In this document: in pieces, positions 14,134 through 22,369 of the stretch
Layout of the letters: every line of letters starts with the position of its first letter
Numbering within the stretch: position 1 is the stretch's first letter
Source of the DNA: Pyrobaculum sp.
GTDB lineage: Archaea; Thermoproteota; Thermoprotei; Thermoproteales; Thermoproteaceae
Length of the DNA stretch: 26,158 bases
Assembly: GCA_020833205.1 (NCBI GenBank)
Contig: JAJHQT010000002.1
Span: forward strand, 1 to 26,158
Reading direction: 5' to 3'
Made by a program: the position numbers and the translations under genes
Notes under the pieces: generated by a model
Seen by the model: the letters and a program-made list of their open reading frames with translations, nothing else
Databases searched by the model: none
What the model was told of the DNA's origin: nothing

Positions 14134-15429
14134 GTGTTCGATGTGCGTTTGAAGTTTCTTGGAGGCGCCGGTGAGGTAGGTAGGCTTGCAGTTTTTATCA
14201 GAACAGCCTCAAACGGCGTGTTGTTAGATTATGGAGTGTCTTTTGATGCACATGATAGGCCTGTGTTTCCTCTACACGTGCGTCCTAAGGATTTGACGGC
14301 GACGTTTCTTAGCCACGCCCATCTAGACCACAGCGGCGCGCTTCCCTCTCTCTACGTGTCTGTCAAGACGCCGCTTTACGCTACTCCGCTCACTATGGAA
14401 CTCAGCGACTTGATGTATACCGACGCCATTAAGTTGTCAGGCTACTACCTACCTTACACTCAAGAGGAGGTTAGAGAAACCATGTCGAGCGCCATACCTC
14501 TTACGTATGGAGAACCCGTGGAGATCGGCAGAGATGCCGTCTTAACCGTGTATAACGCCGGACATATACCAGGTAGCGCTATGGGGGTGATTGAGATTGA
14601 GGGATACACCGTGGTCTTTACGGGAGATTTCAACACCATCGATACCAATCTGCTTAGAGGCGCAGATGTCTACAACCTGCCCAAGAGCCCCGATGTGGTG
14701 ATCATGGAGGCAACATATGCATCTACGGATCACCCACCGCGTGAGAAACTTGAAAGAGAATTCGTGCAGTCGGTAAAAGAAGTATTGGAACAAGGCGGGA
14801 GTGTGTTAATACCGTCGTTCGCCTTAGGCAGAGCACAAGAAATTTTGTTGACATTGGTGAAACACGGCGTAGATGGCTATCCGATTTATGTCGATGGACT
14901 CGCGAGGCAGATAAACCAGATCGTGGGGAGATACCCCCACTTGCTAAGAGACCCTGCTCTCTACAGAAAGGCGTTGGACATCTCCATAGAGGTGCCGAGC
15001 ACCTACGTCAGGAAGGGGGCGATGGATGAGCCCTCTATAATCATCACGCCGGCCGGCATGTTGAAAGGCGGCGCCGCTCTTTATTACTTTAAAAGAATCG
15101 CCGCCAATAAGAAAAACGGCGTATTTCTCCCATCTTTTCAGGCTCCCAACACGCCTGGCTTTGAGATACTCAGTAAGGGATACGCCGTGGTGGATGGCAC
15201 CACAGTGCGGGTAGAGGCTAGACTTGAATGGTTTGACTTCAGTGCACATGCGGGTAGAAAAGAAATTGAGAATTTTGTAAAGAGGTTTCCGCCGACCACC
15301 AAAATAATCTTTGTACACACAGACCCCCTCTCTGCTGCGTCGTTGATACATCGATTGGCACAGACGGGATACGACAACATCTACCTGCCCACGGCCCCTG
15401 GAGACGAGGTGCACTTAAGCACCTCTTAA
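14134..15429 (+). CDS. Beta-CASP metallo-beta-lactamase nuclease (aCPSF2-like)
   Basis: 431-residue beta-CASP ribonuclease related to CPSF73. It lacks the N-terminal KH domains of aCPSF1, so it best fits the shorter aCPSF2 group; such enzymes process or degrade RNA. The metal-binding motif HAHLDHSG is at residues 61-68 (His61, His63, Asp65, His66). Further motifs are GHIPGS, FTGDFN, the beta-CASP segment SFALGRAQEILLTL, and the C-terminal DFSAHAGRKE and FVHTD. The GTG start at 14134 gives MFDVRLKFLGGAGEVGR; GTG 14143 is nearly as good by promoter spacing. Archaeal RNase J is a less likely alternative. Confidence 0.9.
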   Translation: MFDVRLKFLGGAGEVGRLAVFIRTASNGVLLDYGVSFDAHDRPVFPLHVRPKDLTATFLSHAHLDHSGALPSLYVSVKTPLYATPLTMELSDLMYTDAIKLSGYYLPYTQEEVRETMSSAIPLTYGEPVEIGRDAVLTVYNAGHIPGSAMGVIEIEGYTVVFTGDFNTIDTNLLRGADVYNLPKSPDVVIMEATYASTDHPPREKLEREFVQSVKEVLEQGGSVLIPSFALGRAQEILLTLVKHGVDGYPIYVDGLARQINQIVGRYPHLLRDPALYRKALDISIEVPSTYVRKGAMDEPSIIITPAGMLKGGAALYYFKRIAANKKNGVFLPSFQAPNTPGFEILSKGYAVVDGTTVRVEARLEWFDFSAHAGRKEIENFVKRFPPTTKIIFVHTDPLSAASLIHRLAQTGYDNIYLPTAPGDEVHLSTS

Positions 15430-15444
15430 AAATCATAATTCGTT

Positions 15445-15618
15445 GTGGAGATCTACATCAGAAAAGTAGACGACACGCTTGTTCCTGAGCTGGTGAGAAT
15501 CGACGCGAGGAAGTTACGGAGACGCAGAATTAAGCTGGAAGACCTATACATATTCTTAGATGATATAAATCCCCAAGACGACAGCGGACGTGTGCGATTT
15601 CTATTGGAGACTTTATGA
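15445..15618 (+). CDS. Short hypothetical ORF, 57 residues
   Basis: Starts at GTG 15445, 15 bases after the beta-CASP stop, and ends at 15618. The peptide (MEIYIRKVDDTLVPEL... ending GRVRFLLETL) is charged, with a basic RKLRRRRIKL patch, and looks like real coding sequence. It overlaps the next frame by 29 bases. Joined to that frame by a one-base shift near 15616 it would read on smoothly (FLLET then EKGIPVLRG), so it may be the first part of one broken gene rather than a separate protein. Confidence 0.5.
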   Translation: MEIYIRKVDDTLVPELVRIDARKLRRRRIKLEDLYIFLDDINPQDDSGRVRFLLETL

Positions 15619-15901
15619 AAAAGGAATACCGGTATTGAGAGGTCCCTCTACCTTTGCAAAAATGGTTGGTTGTCCCGCTCTCTGCGAATGCGACGTGGTG
15701 ATTCACATCAGCGACGTATACCACGTGGATGAGAAAAAGTGTGTGTGGGCCATAGACGACCCCACGTTTATCCATAGATACGTCTGGATAGAGGGGTTCC
15801 CCCATGTCACTTTAGAGGACTTGGAAAAACTAGAGGGGGGAAGTAGGGAAATTATTAAGTGTATACTAGAAAAATTTAGAAGTGGACTTCGTGCACCTTA
15901 A
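15590..15901 (+). CDS. Hypothetical protein, possibly C-terminal half of a frameshifted gene
   Basis: 103-codon frame from GTG 15590. The solid part begins at YEKGIPVLRGPSTFAKMVGC. It has four cysteines in the region GCPALCECD and KKCVWAID and a later IIKCILEKF. No family recognised; the mixed alpha/beta composition suggests a small globular protein, perhaps metal-binding. The first residues overlap the preceding short ORF in another frame, and no TATA box lies near this start, which fits translational coupling or a frameshift in a single gene. The 3' end overlaps the convergent His-rich gene by 26 bases. Confidence 0.6.
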   Translation: MCDFYWRLYEKGIPVLRGPSTFAKMVGCPALCECDVVIHISDVYHVDEKKCVWAIDDPTFIHRYVWIEGFPHVTLEDLEKLEGGSREIIKCILEKFRSGLRAP

Positions 15902-16379
15902 GACGACGTCCGTCCTCTGCCGGTAAAATCACAGTTATTTTATAGGCATCGCCGAAGTATATACCAGCTAAGTCTTCACCTAGATGAAACTCGCCATCTA
16001 CCGTGTGAAGAGCGCACTTCTCGCAGTTGAGCTTTATATATTCAATAGCGTCCTTTAATGTCTTGATAAGCTCCCGGGGAGTCCCCCTTACCGCAAACAT
16101 AACACTTCCGTGGTGGCTGTGGAGATGTGGATGAACATGGACGTTGTAGGTGTGGGCTATGTGGTCGATCATCCCAGCGACTTCTCTCGTGAACTCGTTT
16201 TCAGCAAATACGTGATGTTCGTGGTGGTGATGTTCCTCCTCTATCTCTTCGCCATCCCCTTGAGTATGGACTAGAGTTAGGTTAATGACTATCTCAAGAG
16301 GCTCGCCGGAGGATACCCTTACTAGATCTGCCTCTAGCTTTTTCCACTCCTCAATGCCTAGTTTTATTTTACTAGACAC
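15876..16379 (-). CDS. Histidine-rich hypothetical protein
   Basis: 167 residues with 19 histidines (about 11%). They cluster in EEEHHHHEHHVFAENEF and HVHPHLHSHHGS, with more at the very C-terminus (KVHEVHF), and Cys-X2-Cys occurs in NCEKCALH. No signal peptide or membrane helix is seen, so it is probably cytosolic. Binding, storage or delivery of Ni, Zn or Co is plausible but only inferred. I chose GTG 16379 because the TATA element is 24.5 bases upstream; TTG 16382 is one codon longer. It is divergent from the NUDIX gene and shares its promoter element. Confidence 0.78.
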   Translation of the reverse strand: MSSKIKLGIEEWKKLEADLVRVSSGEPLEIVINLTLVHTQGDGEEIEEEHHHHEHHVFAENEFTREVAGMIDHIAHTYNVHVHPHLHSHHGSVMFAVRGTPRELIKTLKDAIEYIKLNCEKCALHTVDGEFHLGEDLAGIYFGDAYKITVILPAEDGRRLKVHEVHF

Positions 16380-16398
16380 CAACCGTGACGGGGGGACC

Positions 16399-16406
16399 TA
16401 TTTAAA
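16399..16406. promoter_or_regulatory. Shared TATA element, His-rich and NUDIX genes
   Basis: TATTTAAA with a symmetric TTTAAA core centred at 16403.5. It is 24.5 bases from GTG 16379 on the minus strand and 23.5 bases from ATG 16427 on the plus strand, so one element can serve both. Confidence 0.55.
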
Positions 16407-16426
16407 AAGTTGTCTCCAAAAACGCC

Positions 16427-16858
16427 ATGGTTAGAAAATGCGTTGTGGCAAGCGGGGTACTGCTGAAGAGGGGGAAGGTCTTGTTGATACGTCATAGAAA
16501 ACTGGGCGTATATCTTTATCCAGGCGGCCATGTGGAGAAAGACGAGACGCCTGTAGAGGCTGTGATTAGAGAATTTGAGGAAGAGACTGGTCTCCGCGTC
16601 GAGCCCATAGGACCTATGCATGGGATAAGCGACGAGAACGTCGTCGAGAGACCGCTCCCCCTAGTTGTACTTGAAGAAGTTGTAAAGTACCCCGACGACG
16701 TGCATATACACTTCGACCTTGTTTATTTAGTCCGTGAAATAGGCGGCTATTTAAAAGAGGGCGTATGGATAAATGTGTCGGAGATAGACAACGTAGAGAC
16801 CTACCCCAACGTCCGAGAAGTTGTGAAGCTGGCCTCACGAGCTATAAACTCTATATAG
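16427..16858 (+). CDS. NUDIX hydrolase
   Basis: 143-residue NUDIX protein. The box GX5EX7REUXEEXGU is perfect at residues 34-56: Gly34, Glu40, Arg48-Glu49, Glu52-Glu53, Gly55. The enzyme should hydrolyse a nucleoside diphosphate linked to another moiety using Mg2+. The N-terminal VASGVLLKRGKVLLIRHRK is like housecleaning or ADP-ribose types, but substrate cannot be decided. The stop is directly followed by the first possible ilvB start codon. Leaderless promoter shared with the His-rich gene. Confidence 0.9.
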   Translation: MVRKCVVASGVLLKRGKVLLIRHRKLGVYLYPGGHVEKDETPVEAVIREFEEETGLRVEPIGPMHGISDENVVERPLPLVVLEEVVKYPDDVHIHFDLVYLVREIGGYLKEGVWINVSEIDNVETYPNVREVVKLASRAINSI

Positions 16859-18667
16859 ATGGTTCAAAGTTTAAATAGGTCAGTGTTTGTGCTTCTTAAT
16901 GTCGGGGGTAGCTTCGGGGCTCACACAGCGGACACAAGACGAGTTGTAGATAAATTAGTAGAAGTCTTTAAGACTTACGGAGTTAGGCACATATTGGGCA
17001 TCCCTGGCGGCTCTATAATGCCGCTTTACGATGCATTATACAACCAAGAGATTAACGTGGTGCTGTTCCGCCACGAACAAGGCGCCATTCACGCAGCTGA
17101 GGGATACGCAAGAGTGGCGAGGCGGCCTGCTGTTGTCGCAGTCACAAGCGGACCCGGCGCCGCTAACCTAGTAACTGGGCTCGCCGATGCGTATATGGAC
17201 TCGGTCCCCCTTGTGGCGATAACGGGACAAGTGGTAACCACTATCTTCGGCAGAGACGGATTTCAAGAAACTGACATACCGGGCATAGTTACTCCGATAA
17301 CGAAATTTGTATACCAAGTGCGTAAACCGGCGGAAGCGACTGCTGCGTTCAAGGTCGCCTATGAGATCTCCATGTTGGGGAGACCTGGACCTACAGTAGT
17401 AGACCTACCAAGAGATATTCAAGCAAGCCCGGCGCCTTCATACGAAGAACGAGTGGTGGTTAATAAAGAGAAATTTATTCCCCCACCCATAGATGAGGAC
17501 AAGGTTGGGATAGCCGTGAAGTATCTAGCCGAGGCAAGACGACCCATCGTTCTCGTGGGAGGTGGCGTTTTTTGGTCCGGAGCCACGCCTGAGGTTTTAG
17601 AAATCTCAAAAATGCTCCATGTCCCTATTGTCTCCACGTTACCAGGCAAGACTGCGGTTCCACACGATTTCCCACTCTACATGGGACCCGCAGGAATGCA
17701 TGGTAGAGCTGAGGCAGACGCCGCGTTGGCAAACGCCGACGTAATACTAGCCGTTGGGACTAGGTTCAGCGACAGGACATGGGGACGCTTCAAGGAGTTG
17801 CAAGAGGCTGTGAAAAACGGCCGTGTTAAACTCATCCACATAGACGTGGACAAAAGCGAGATCGGAAAAAACGTGAAGCCTACAGTGGGCATCGTGGGCG
17901 ACGCAAAAGAGGCTTTAAGGAAGTTCATAGATCTACTGAACGTAGCGGCCGTAAGCAACCAGAAATTCGTCTCTTGGCTGTTGGAGATTCGCAAGAAATA
18001 CGAGGAGGCCATGGGCAAGGTGGCGGACTCCACCCCTGGCTTCCACCCCTGGAGGGCGTTAAAAGTCTTGAGAAGAGCGGCCCCTAGAGATACCATCTTG
18101 ACGACAGGCGTAGGTTCACATCAGATGTGGACAGAAATAGCCTGGGAGGTCTACGAGCCGGGGTCCTACATAACATCTGCTGGACTCGGCACTATGGGCT
18201 TCGGCATGCCTGCGGCTCTGGGCGCAAAACTCGCCGCGAGAGATAGACCCGTGTTGTGCATAGACGGCGACGGGTCCTTCCAGATGACTATGAACAACCT
18301 TGCATTAGTCAGAGACTACGACCTCCCCATCGTCGTGGTGATCTTCGACAACAGAGCTCTACAGCTAGTTAAGCAGTGGCAGATCTACCTGTACCAAAGA
18401 AGAATCGTCGCGACGGAGTTCGGCAAGATGCCTGATTTTCTAAAAATCGCCGAGGCGTACGACATAGACGCCGTGAAGCCTGAGAATTACGCTCAGCTAG
18501 AAAGCGCCGTGGCCAGAGCCTTAAGAAACAACGAGCCTCTAATAGTGGATTTGACCATAGACAGCGAAAGCGACATAGTATTGCCGTGGGTGAAACCTGG
18601 CGACTGGTTGACGTCTGCAATACTGCCGGATGGCATGGAGGTGAAGCTGATCTATGAGGAGGATTAG
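16859..18667 (+). CDS. ilvB: Acetolactate synthase, large subunit
   Basis: ThDP-dependent catalytic subunit that condenses pyruvate to acetolactate or acetohydroxybutyrate, the first common step of valine, leucine and isoleucine synthesis. Catalytic glutamate Glu73 lies in FRHEQGAIHAAEGYAR. The ThDP/Mg motif begins CIDGDGSFQMTMNNLALV, and GRDGFQETD and PGPTVVDLPRD are typical. I keep ATG 16859, but the first 25 residues are unlike the family and a TATA-like box lies inside them (16870-16877); GTG 16883 or 16889 are alternatives. First gene of ilvBNCE, overlapping ilvN by 14 bases. Confidence 0.94.
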   Translation: MVQSLNRSVFVLLNVGGSFGAHTADTRRVVDKLVEVFKTYGVRHILGIPGGSIMPLYDALYNQEINVVLFRHEQGAIHAAEGYARVARRPAVVAVTSGPGAANLVTGLADAYMDSVPLVAITGQVVTTIFGRDGFQETDIPGIVTPITKFVYQVRKPAEATAAFKVAYEISMLGRPGPTVVDLPRDIQASPAPSYEERVVVNKEKFIPPPIDEDKVGIAVKYLAEARRPIVLVGGGVFWSGATPEVLEISKMLHVPIVSTLPGKTAVPHDFPLYMGPAGMHGRAEADAALANADVILAVGTRFSDRTWGRFKELQEAVKNGRVKLIHIDVDKSEIGKNVKPTVGIVGDAKEALRKFIDLLNVAAVSNQKFVSWLLEIRKKYEEAMGKVADSTPGFHPWRALKVLRRAAPRDTILTTGVGSHQMWTEIAWEVYEPGSYITSAGLGTMGFGMPAALGAKLAARDRPVLCIDGDGSFQMTMNNLALVRDYDLPIVVVIFDNRALQLVKQWQIYLYQRRIVATEFGKMPDFLKIAEAYDIDAVKPENYAQLESAVARALRNNEPLIVDLTIDSESDIVLPWVKPGDWLTSAILPDGMEVKLIYEED

Positions 18668-18893
18668 CATAGTTACGCCAAAGTCTCTAGACGCCTTGGG
18701 GCGCGTAATTGCTGTTACGCGTAGAGCTAAGGTGCAGCTTGTGGATATGGCCGTCACATCTGAGGACTCTCTGTATAGAGTACATATGAAAGTTGAAGGA
18801 CCCCACGATGAGGTGCAGTGGTTAGTCTCAAAGCTGGACAAGCTACCAGAGGTGTTGAAAATCGACGAGGGAAATATTGATATAAACTACTAG
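18654..18893 (+). CDS. ilvN: Acetolactate synthase, small regulatory subunit
   Basis: 79-residue single ACT-domain protein (RRISIVTPKSLDALGRVIAV, RRAKVQLVDMAVTSEDSLY, VQWLVSKLDKLPEVLKI). It is the minimal form of the IlvN/IlvH subunit, lacking the C-terminal domain of bacterial IlvH. The family binds branched-chain amino acids and confers feedback inhibition on IlvB. Start overlaps ilvB by 14 bases; ilvC begins 12 bases downstream. Confidence 0.9.
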   Translation: MRRISIVTPKSLDALGRVIAVTRRAKVQLVDMAVTSEDSLYRVHMKVEGPHDEVQWLVSKLDKLPEVLKIDEGNIDINY

Positions 18894-18905
18894 AAGTATA
18901 TAGCC

Positions 18906-19892
18906 ATGCCGAGGATCTACACAGATAAGGACGCGTCTCTAGAGGAGTTAAGAGGAAAAACAGCGGCGGTAATAGGGTACGGCATACAAGGAAGGGCCCA
19001 GGCGTTGAACTTACGAGACAGCGGGATAAAGGTTATAGTAGGCCTAAGAAAAGGCGGCAAGTCGTGGGAGGTCGCGGCGTCGGAGGGCTTTGAGGTTTAT
19101 GAAATAAGCGAAGCGGTTAAACGTGCAGATGTGGTAATGGTGCTTATCCCAGACATGGAACAGCCCAAGGTGTGGGAGACGCAGATAGGGCCGTTTCTAA
19201 AGGAGGGCGCCGTGGTGGACTTCGCCCACGGCTTTAACATACACTACGGCTTAATCAAGCCGCCGAAATACGTAGACGTGGTGATGGTGGCGCCTAAGGC
19301 GCCTGGCAGAGCTGTGCGAGAGGAGTTCCTTGCAGGTAGGGGGGTCCCCGCGCTGGTAGCGGTATATCAAGACTACAGCGGCTCTGCTTTGAAGAGAGCG
19401 CTTGCCATTGCGAAGGGCATAGGCGCCACGCGCGCCGGAGTTATCGAGACGACCTTCGCCGAGGAGACAGAGACGGATCTAATAGGTGAACAAATCGTGT
19501 TGGTGGGCGGCCTCATGGAACTCATTAAGAAGGGGTTTGAGGTGCTTGTGGAGATGGGCTACCAGCCCGAAGTTGCGTACTTCGAGGTGCTTAACGAGGC
19601 TAAGCTTATAATGGATTTGATCTGGCGGAGCGGGATCTACGGCATGTTAAACGGCGTCTCAGACACGGCTAAATACGGCGGCCTCACCGTCGGCCCCGAG
19701 GTCATCGATGAGGAAGTCAAGGCCAAGATGAAAAACGCAGCGCTTAGAGTCAGAAGCGGCGAGTTCGCCAAGGAGTGGGTAGAGGAGTACTCTAAAGGGG
19801 CGCCAAACCTAAAGAGGCTCATGGAGCTCGCCCGGTCTCATCCCATTGAGCAAGTAGGCATAGAGATGAGAAAGTTGCTGTTTGGGACATGA
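18906..19892 (+). CDS. ilvC: Ketol-acid reductoisomerase
   Basis: Class I (short) KARI, 328 residues; isomerises and reduces acetolactate to dihydroxyisovalerate. The Rossmann loop is [17 protein letters not shown] (from Gly24), and the cofactor loop is [13 protein letters not shown], whose Lys/Ser residues suggest NADPH. The knotted C-terminal domain has metal-binding acids in [14 protein letters not shown] and [15 protein letters not shown]. Third gene of the ilv operon; its stop overlaps the ilvE start (ATGA). Confidence 0.96.
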   Translation: MPRIYTDKDASLEELRGKTAAVIGYGIQGRAQALNLRDSGIKVIVGLRKGGKSWEVAASEGFEVYEISEAVKRADVVMVLIPDMEQPKVWETQIGPFLKEGAVVDFAHGFNIHYGLIKPPKYVDVVMVAPKAPGRAVREEFLAGRGVPALVAVYQDYSGSALKRALAIAKGIGATRAGVIETTFAEETETDLIGEQIVLVGGLMELIKKGFEVLVEMGYQPEVAYFEVLNEAKLIMDLIWRSGIYGMLNGVSDTAKYGGLTVGPEVIDEEVKAKMKNAALRVRSGEFAKEWVEEYSKGAPNLKRLMELARSHPIEQVGIEMRKLLFGT

Positions 19893-20806
19893 AGTTCTCA
19901 GCTAACTACGTCTGGCTGGACGGCCGCATTGTCAAGTGGGAGGACGCAAAGATCCATGTGTTGACCCACGCCTTGCACTACGGCACTTCTATCTTCGAGG
20001 GCATAAGGGCGTATTGGACAGGGAAGGATCTGCTTATCTTTAGGCTGGACGACCACGTAGATCGGATGTTCCGCTCCGCTAAGATACTCGGCGTTAAAGT
20101 CCCTTACACAGCCGACGAAGTGCGGAGGGCAATAATCGAAACGCTGAGGGCAAACAGCTTTAGAGAAGACGTATATATCAGACCCTTACTGTTCGTATCT
20201 ACGCCTACTGTGACGTTAGATGTGCGGATGCTGGAGGTATCGCTTGCTGTGATAGCCTTCCCATTTGGTAAATACCTCCCGCCTGAGGGCATAAGAGCCG
20301 CCGTAGTGAGTTGGCGTAGAGTTAGCAACACCATGTTGCCCGTCATGGCCAAAATAGGGGGCATATACGTAAACTCGGTACTCGCCCTAGTTGAGGCAAG
20401 GAACAAGGGGTTTGACGAGGCTATTTTAATGGATGCCAATGGATACATAGCAGAGGGATCTGGAGAGAACGTTTTCATCGTGAGAAAAGGCAAAATTTAC
20501 ACTCCGCCAACCTACGCCTCCATACTTGAAGGAATCACCAGAGACACAGTCATCAAGCTGGCTACAGACGAGGGCATGTATGTGGAGGAGAGACCTATAG
20601 CCAGAGAGGAGATCTATATAGCTGATGAGGTGTTTCTTGTAGGTACCGCCGCCGAGATCACGCCTGTAGTGGAGATAGACGGAAGAACCATCGGCGACGG
20701 AAAGCCTGGCCCAGTGACAAAGAAGTTGGCAGAACTCTACGCAAAAGTAGTCAGAGGCCAAGTCGAAAAATATCTAAGATGGGTGACGCCTGTCTACTCG
20801 ACATAG
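19889..20806 (+). CDS. ilvE: Branched-chain amino acid aminotransferase
   Basis: Fold-type IV PLP aminotransferase of 305 residues, the last step for valine, leucine and isoleucine. The PLP lysine is Lys155 in [18 protein letters not shown]. The N-terminal [16 protein letters not shown] and the later [13 protein letters not shown] and [13 protein letters not shown] are diagnostic for IlvE. It overlaps ilvC by four bases. The 3' end overlaps the convergent ribH by 13 bases. Dihydroxy-acid dehydratase (ilvD) and the leu genes are not in the window. Confidence 0.95.
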   Translation: MKFSANYVWLDGRIVKWEDAKIHVLTHALHYGTSIFEGIRAYWTGKDLLIFRLDDHVDRMFRSAKILGVKVPYTADEVRRAIIETLRANSFREDVYIRPLLFVSTPTVTLDVRMLEVSLAVIAFPFGKYLPPEGIRAAVVSWRRVSNTMLPVMAKIGGIYVNSVLALVEARNKGFDEAILMDANGYIAEGSGENVFIVRKGKIYTPPTYASILEGITRDTVIKLATDEGMYVEERPIAREEIYIADEVFLVGTAAEITPVVEIDGRTIGDGKPGPVTKKLAELYAKVVRGQVEKYLRWVTPVYST

Positions 20807-21246
20807 ATTGTAGAGCCGGCGTATTTCGCCTCTTTTAACAACTTCTTTCTTCTAGCCAGCTTAACGGCGGCTTCGACTGCGCGTCTTGCGTACTCCTCCA
20901 CTCTCTCCAGCGCCTGCAAGCGGTTAGCGCCCGGCCCAATAATGCCGAGCGTGATAGGTTTGCCAGACTCAACGCTTATGTCCATGATCTTCCTCGCGGC
21001 GTGTTGTGCGACGACCTCGTCATGTTTCGTGGCGCCTTGTATTACGGCTCCAAGCGTCGCCACTGCGTCAACTTCCTCCTTGGCAACCAAGTCCTTTAGC
21101 ACAGCGGGGATGTCGTAGACGCCGGGAACCTTAACCACGTAGACCACCTCCGCACCTAAGAACTTCGCGTGATCAATCGCCTTTTGCAACATCAACTGAG
21201 TAATGTCGTAATTGAACTCGGCCACCACCAGCGCTAGTCTTACCAT
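20794..21246 (-). CDS. ribH: 6,7-dimethyl-8-ribityllumazine synthase
   Basis: Lumazine synthase, 150 residues, which joins dihydroxybutanone phosphate and ribitylaminouracil in riboflavin synthesis. Family features are Phe11-Asn12 (EFNYDIT), PGVYDIP (41-47, the PGXXE/DIP element), [14 protein letters not shown] with catalytic His75, and [17 protein letters not shown]. The archaeal enzymes assemble as pentamer-based shells. Leaderless promoter upstream; no other rib gene is adjacent. Confidence 0.94.
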   Translation of the reverse strand: MVRLALVVAEFNYDITQLMLQKAIDHAKFLGAEVVYVVKVPGVYDIPAVLKDLVAKEEVDAVATLGAVIQGATKHDEVVAQHAARKIMDISVESGKPITLGIIGPGANRLQALERVEEYARRAVEAAVKLARRKKLLKEAKYAGSTIYVE

Positions 21247-21264
21247 GGCGCGTTATATAAATGG

Positions 21265-21273
21265 TTATTAAAA
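21265..21273 (-). promoter_or_regulatory. TATA box, ribH
   Basis: TTATTAAAA (TTTTAATAA on the minus strand), centred about 24-25 bases before the ribH ATG at 21246. Confidence 0.5.
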
Positions 21274-21299
21274 GTTGGCGTCGTTACGCGGTTTTAATC

Positions 21300-21307
21300 T
21301 TTAAATA
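21300..21307 (+). promoter_or_regulatory. TATA box, mini winged-helix gene
   Basis: TTTAAATA centred 25.5 bases before ATG 21329. Confidence 0.6.
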
Positions 21308-21328
21308 TCTAAGACTTTAATTTTATTT

Positions 21329-21517
21329 ATGCCGTCTGGCGTGAAGACTAAAATATACGAATTCTTAGCACAGAATAAAGGTAAAGAGTTTACTGCAGAG
21401 GAAATTGCAAAAATGTTAGGCATAGAGAAGGTGGCGATCGTCAAGGCTCAATTGACAAGACTCATAAGAGAGGGCAAAGTCGAGAAGACTGCGGAGGGAC
21501 GTTACAGAGCGAAGTAG
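21329..21517 (+). CDS. Small winged-helix DNA-binding protein
   Basis: 62-residue protein that is a bare winged helix: a first helix (KTKIYEFLAQNKGKEF), the helix-turn-helix TAEEIAKMLGIEKVAIVKAQ, the recognition helix LTRLIREGKVEK and a short wing TAEGRYRAK. Lysine-rich (calculated basic), so it should bind DNA, as a regulator or a small chromatin component. It has its own leaderless promoter and short spacers on either side. Exact family not identified. Confidence 0.82.
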   Translation: MPSGVKTKIYEFLAQNKGKEFTAEEIAKMLGIEKVAIVKAQLTRLIREGKVEKTAEGRYRAK

Positions 21518-21532
21518 GTGCCGTTAACATAG

Positions 21533-21540
21533 ATAAATAA
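21533..21540 (+). promoter_or_regulatory. TATA box, polyprenyl synthase
   Basis: ATAAATAA centred 25.5 bases before GTG 21562, which supports that GTG as the start. Confidence 0.55.
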
Positions 21541-21561
21541 ATCCCGTTATTTTTTGCCAAC

Positions 21562-22353
21562 GTGTCAATAGTTCCGCGAGAGGTTTTACTCGCCTTGGAG
21601 CAGGTTAGGGCTTATTTAAATGACGTGGGCAGAGACATAGAGCCGCAGTCTCTGCGTAGTGCTGTACGTCACTACATAGAGACTCCAGGCAAACTCCTCA
21701 GGCCCTTACTTCTTTTAACCTTCTCTTATAGCATAGACAGGAGAGCTCTAATAGATCCTAAAATACTCCAGGCGGCGACTATCGTAGAGCTGTTACACAT
21801 AGTGTCTCTGCTTCAAGATGACGTAATGGATATGCACGATGAAAGAAGAGGAGTCAAGACTCCCCGTGCGTTGTACGGAGATGGAATGCCTATAGTAGCC
21901 AGCGACTGGCTTATTGCAGAGTCTATAAAGCGCGCTGTACGACTGGGACCAGAGATTGTGGACTACCTAGCTGAGGTGGCCCAGAGGCTTTCCGTAGGAC
22001 AAGCCCTAGATCTAGACGGCGACCAGAAAAGAGCGGCGGAGTTCAAGACGGCACCTCTTATAGAAGCCTCTTTAGTTTTGCCAACTCTTTTATTGGGGAG
22101 AAGAGACATAATAGATGCTACAAAGAGACTTGGCCGTTCACTCGGAGTTCTTTATCAATACTCAGACGATTTTAGCGATGAAAAAATAAAAAGAGACGAC
22201 GTCGATACCATAGTGGCTGAGATACGAGGCGCGCTCAGTAAGTTACGAAACGCGTTGGGAGAGGCCTTTGCGCCGTTTGAGAAACTTGTAAAACACATCA
22301 TCGAGAAGGCGCTGGAGGGTAGCTTAACCGTGTCGCGAAGTTTTATAACTTAA
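21562..22353 (+). CDS. Polyprenyl (geranylgeranyl-type) diphosphate synthase
   Basis: Trans-isoprenyl diphosphate synthase; in archaea these make the C20 or longer chains for ether lipids and quinones. The PGKLLRPLLLL helix, the first aspartate-rich motif DDVMD (86-90) followed by ERRG, the FKTAPLIEA segment and the second aspartate-rich motif SDDFSDEKI (202-206) are all present, so it should be active. At 263 residues it is shorter than typical (about 310-330), missing sequence mainly near the C-terminus. Chain length cannot be assigned. GTG start fits the TATA box. Confidence 0.88.
   Translation: MSIVPREVLLALEQVRAYLNDVGRDIEPQSLRSAVRHYIETPGKLLRPLLLLTFSYSIDRRALIDPKILQAATIVELLHIVSLLQDDVMDMHDERRGVKTPRALYGDGMPIVASDWLIAESIKRAVRLGPEIVDYLAEVAQRLSVGQALDLDGDQKRAAEFKTAPLIEASLVLPTLLLGRRDIIDATKRLGRSLGVLYQYSDDFSDEKIKRDDVDTIVAEIRGALSKLRNALGEAFAPFEKLVKHIIEKALEGSLTVSRSFIT
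22341..22347 (+). promoter_or_regulatory. TATA box at the end of the polyprenyl synthase gene
   Basis: TTTTATA centred at 22344, inside the last codons of the polyprenyl synthase gene. It predicts transcription start near 22370, right at the C box of the candidate sRNA and 29 bases before the THEP1 ATG. Confidence 0.45.
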
Positions 22354-22369
22354 AAATACAAAAATATTA

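Noticed and set aside
15020..15065. Minus-strand C box (GTGATGA) followed by CTGA inside the beta-CASP gene
   Set aside because: The boxes are too close for two guides, no C'/D' boxes fit, and the site is inside a conserved coding region.
14238..15436. Several long open frames antisense to the beta-CASP nuclease gene
   Set aside because: The plus strand encodes a complete protein with all catalytic motifs; the antisense frames are shadows with no promoter or recognisable domain.
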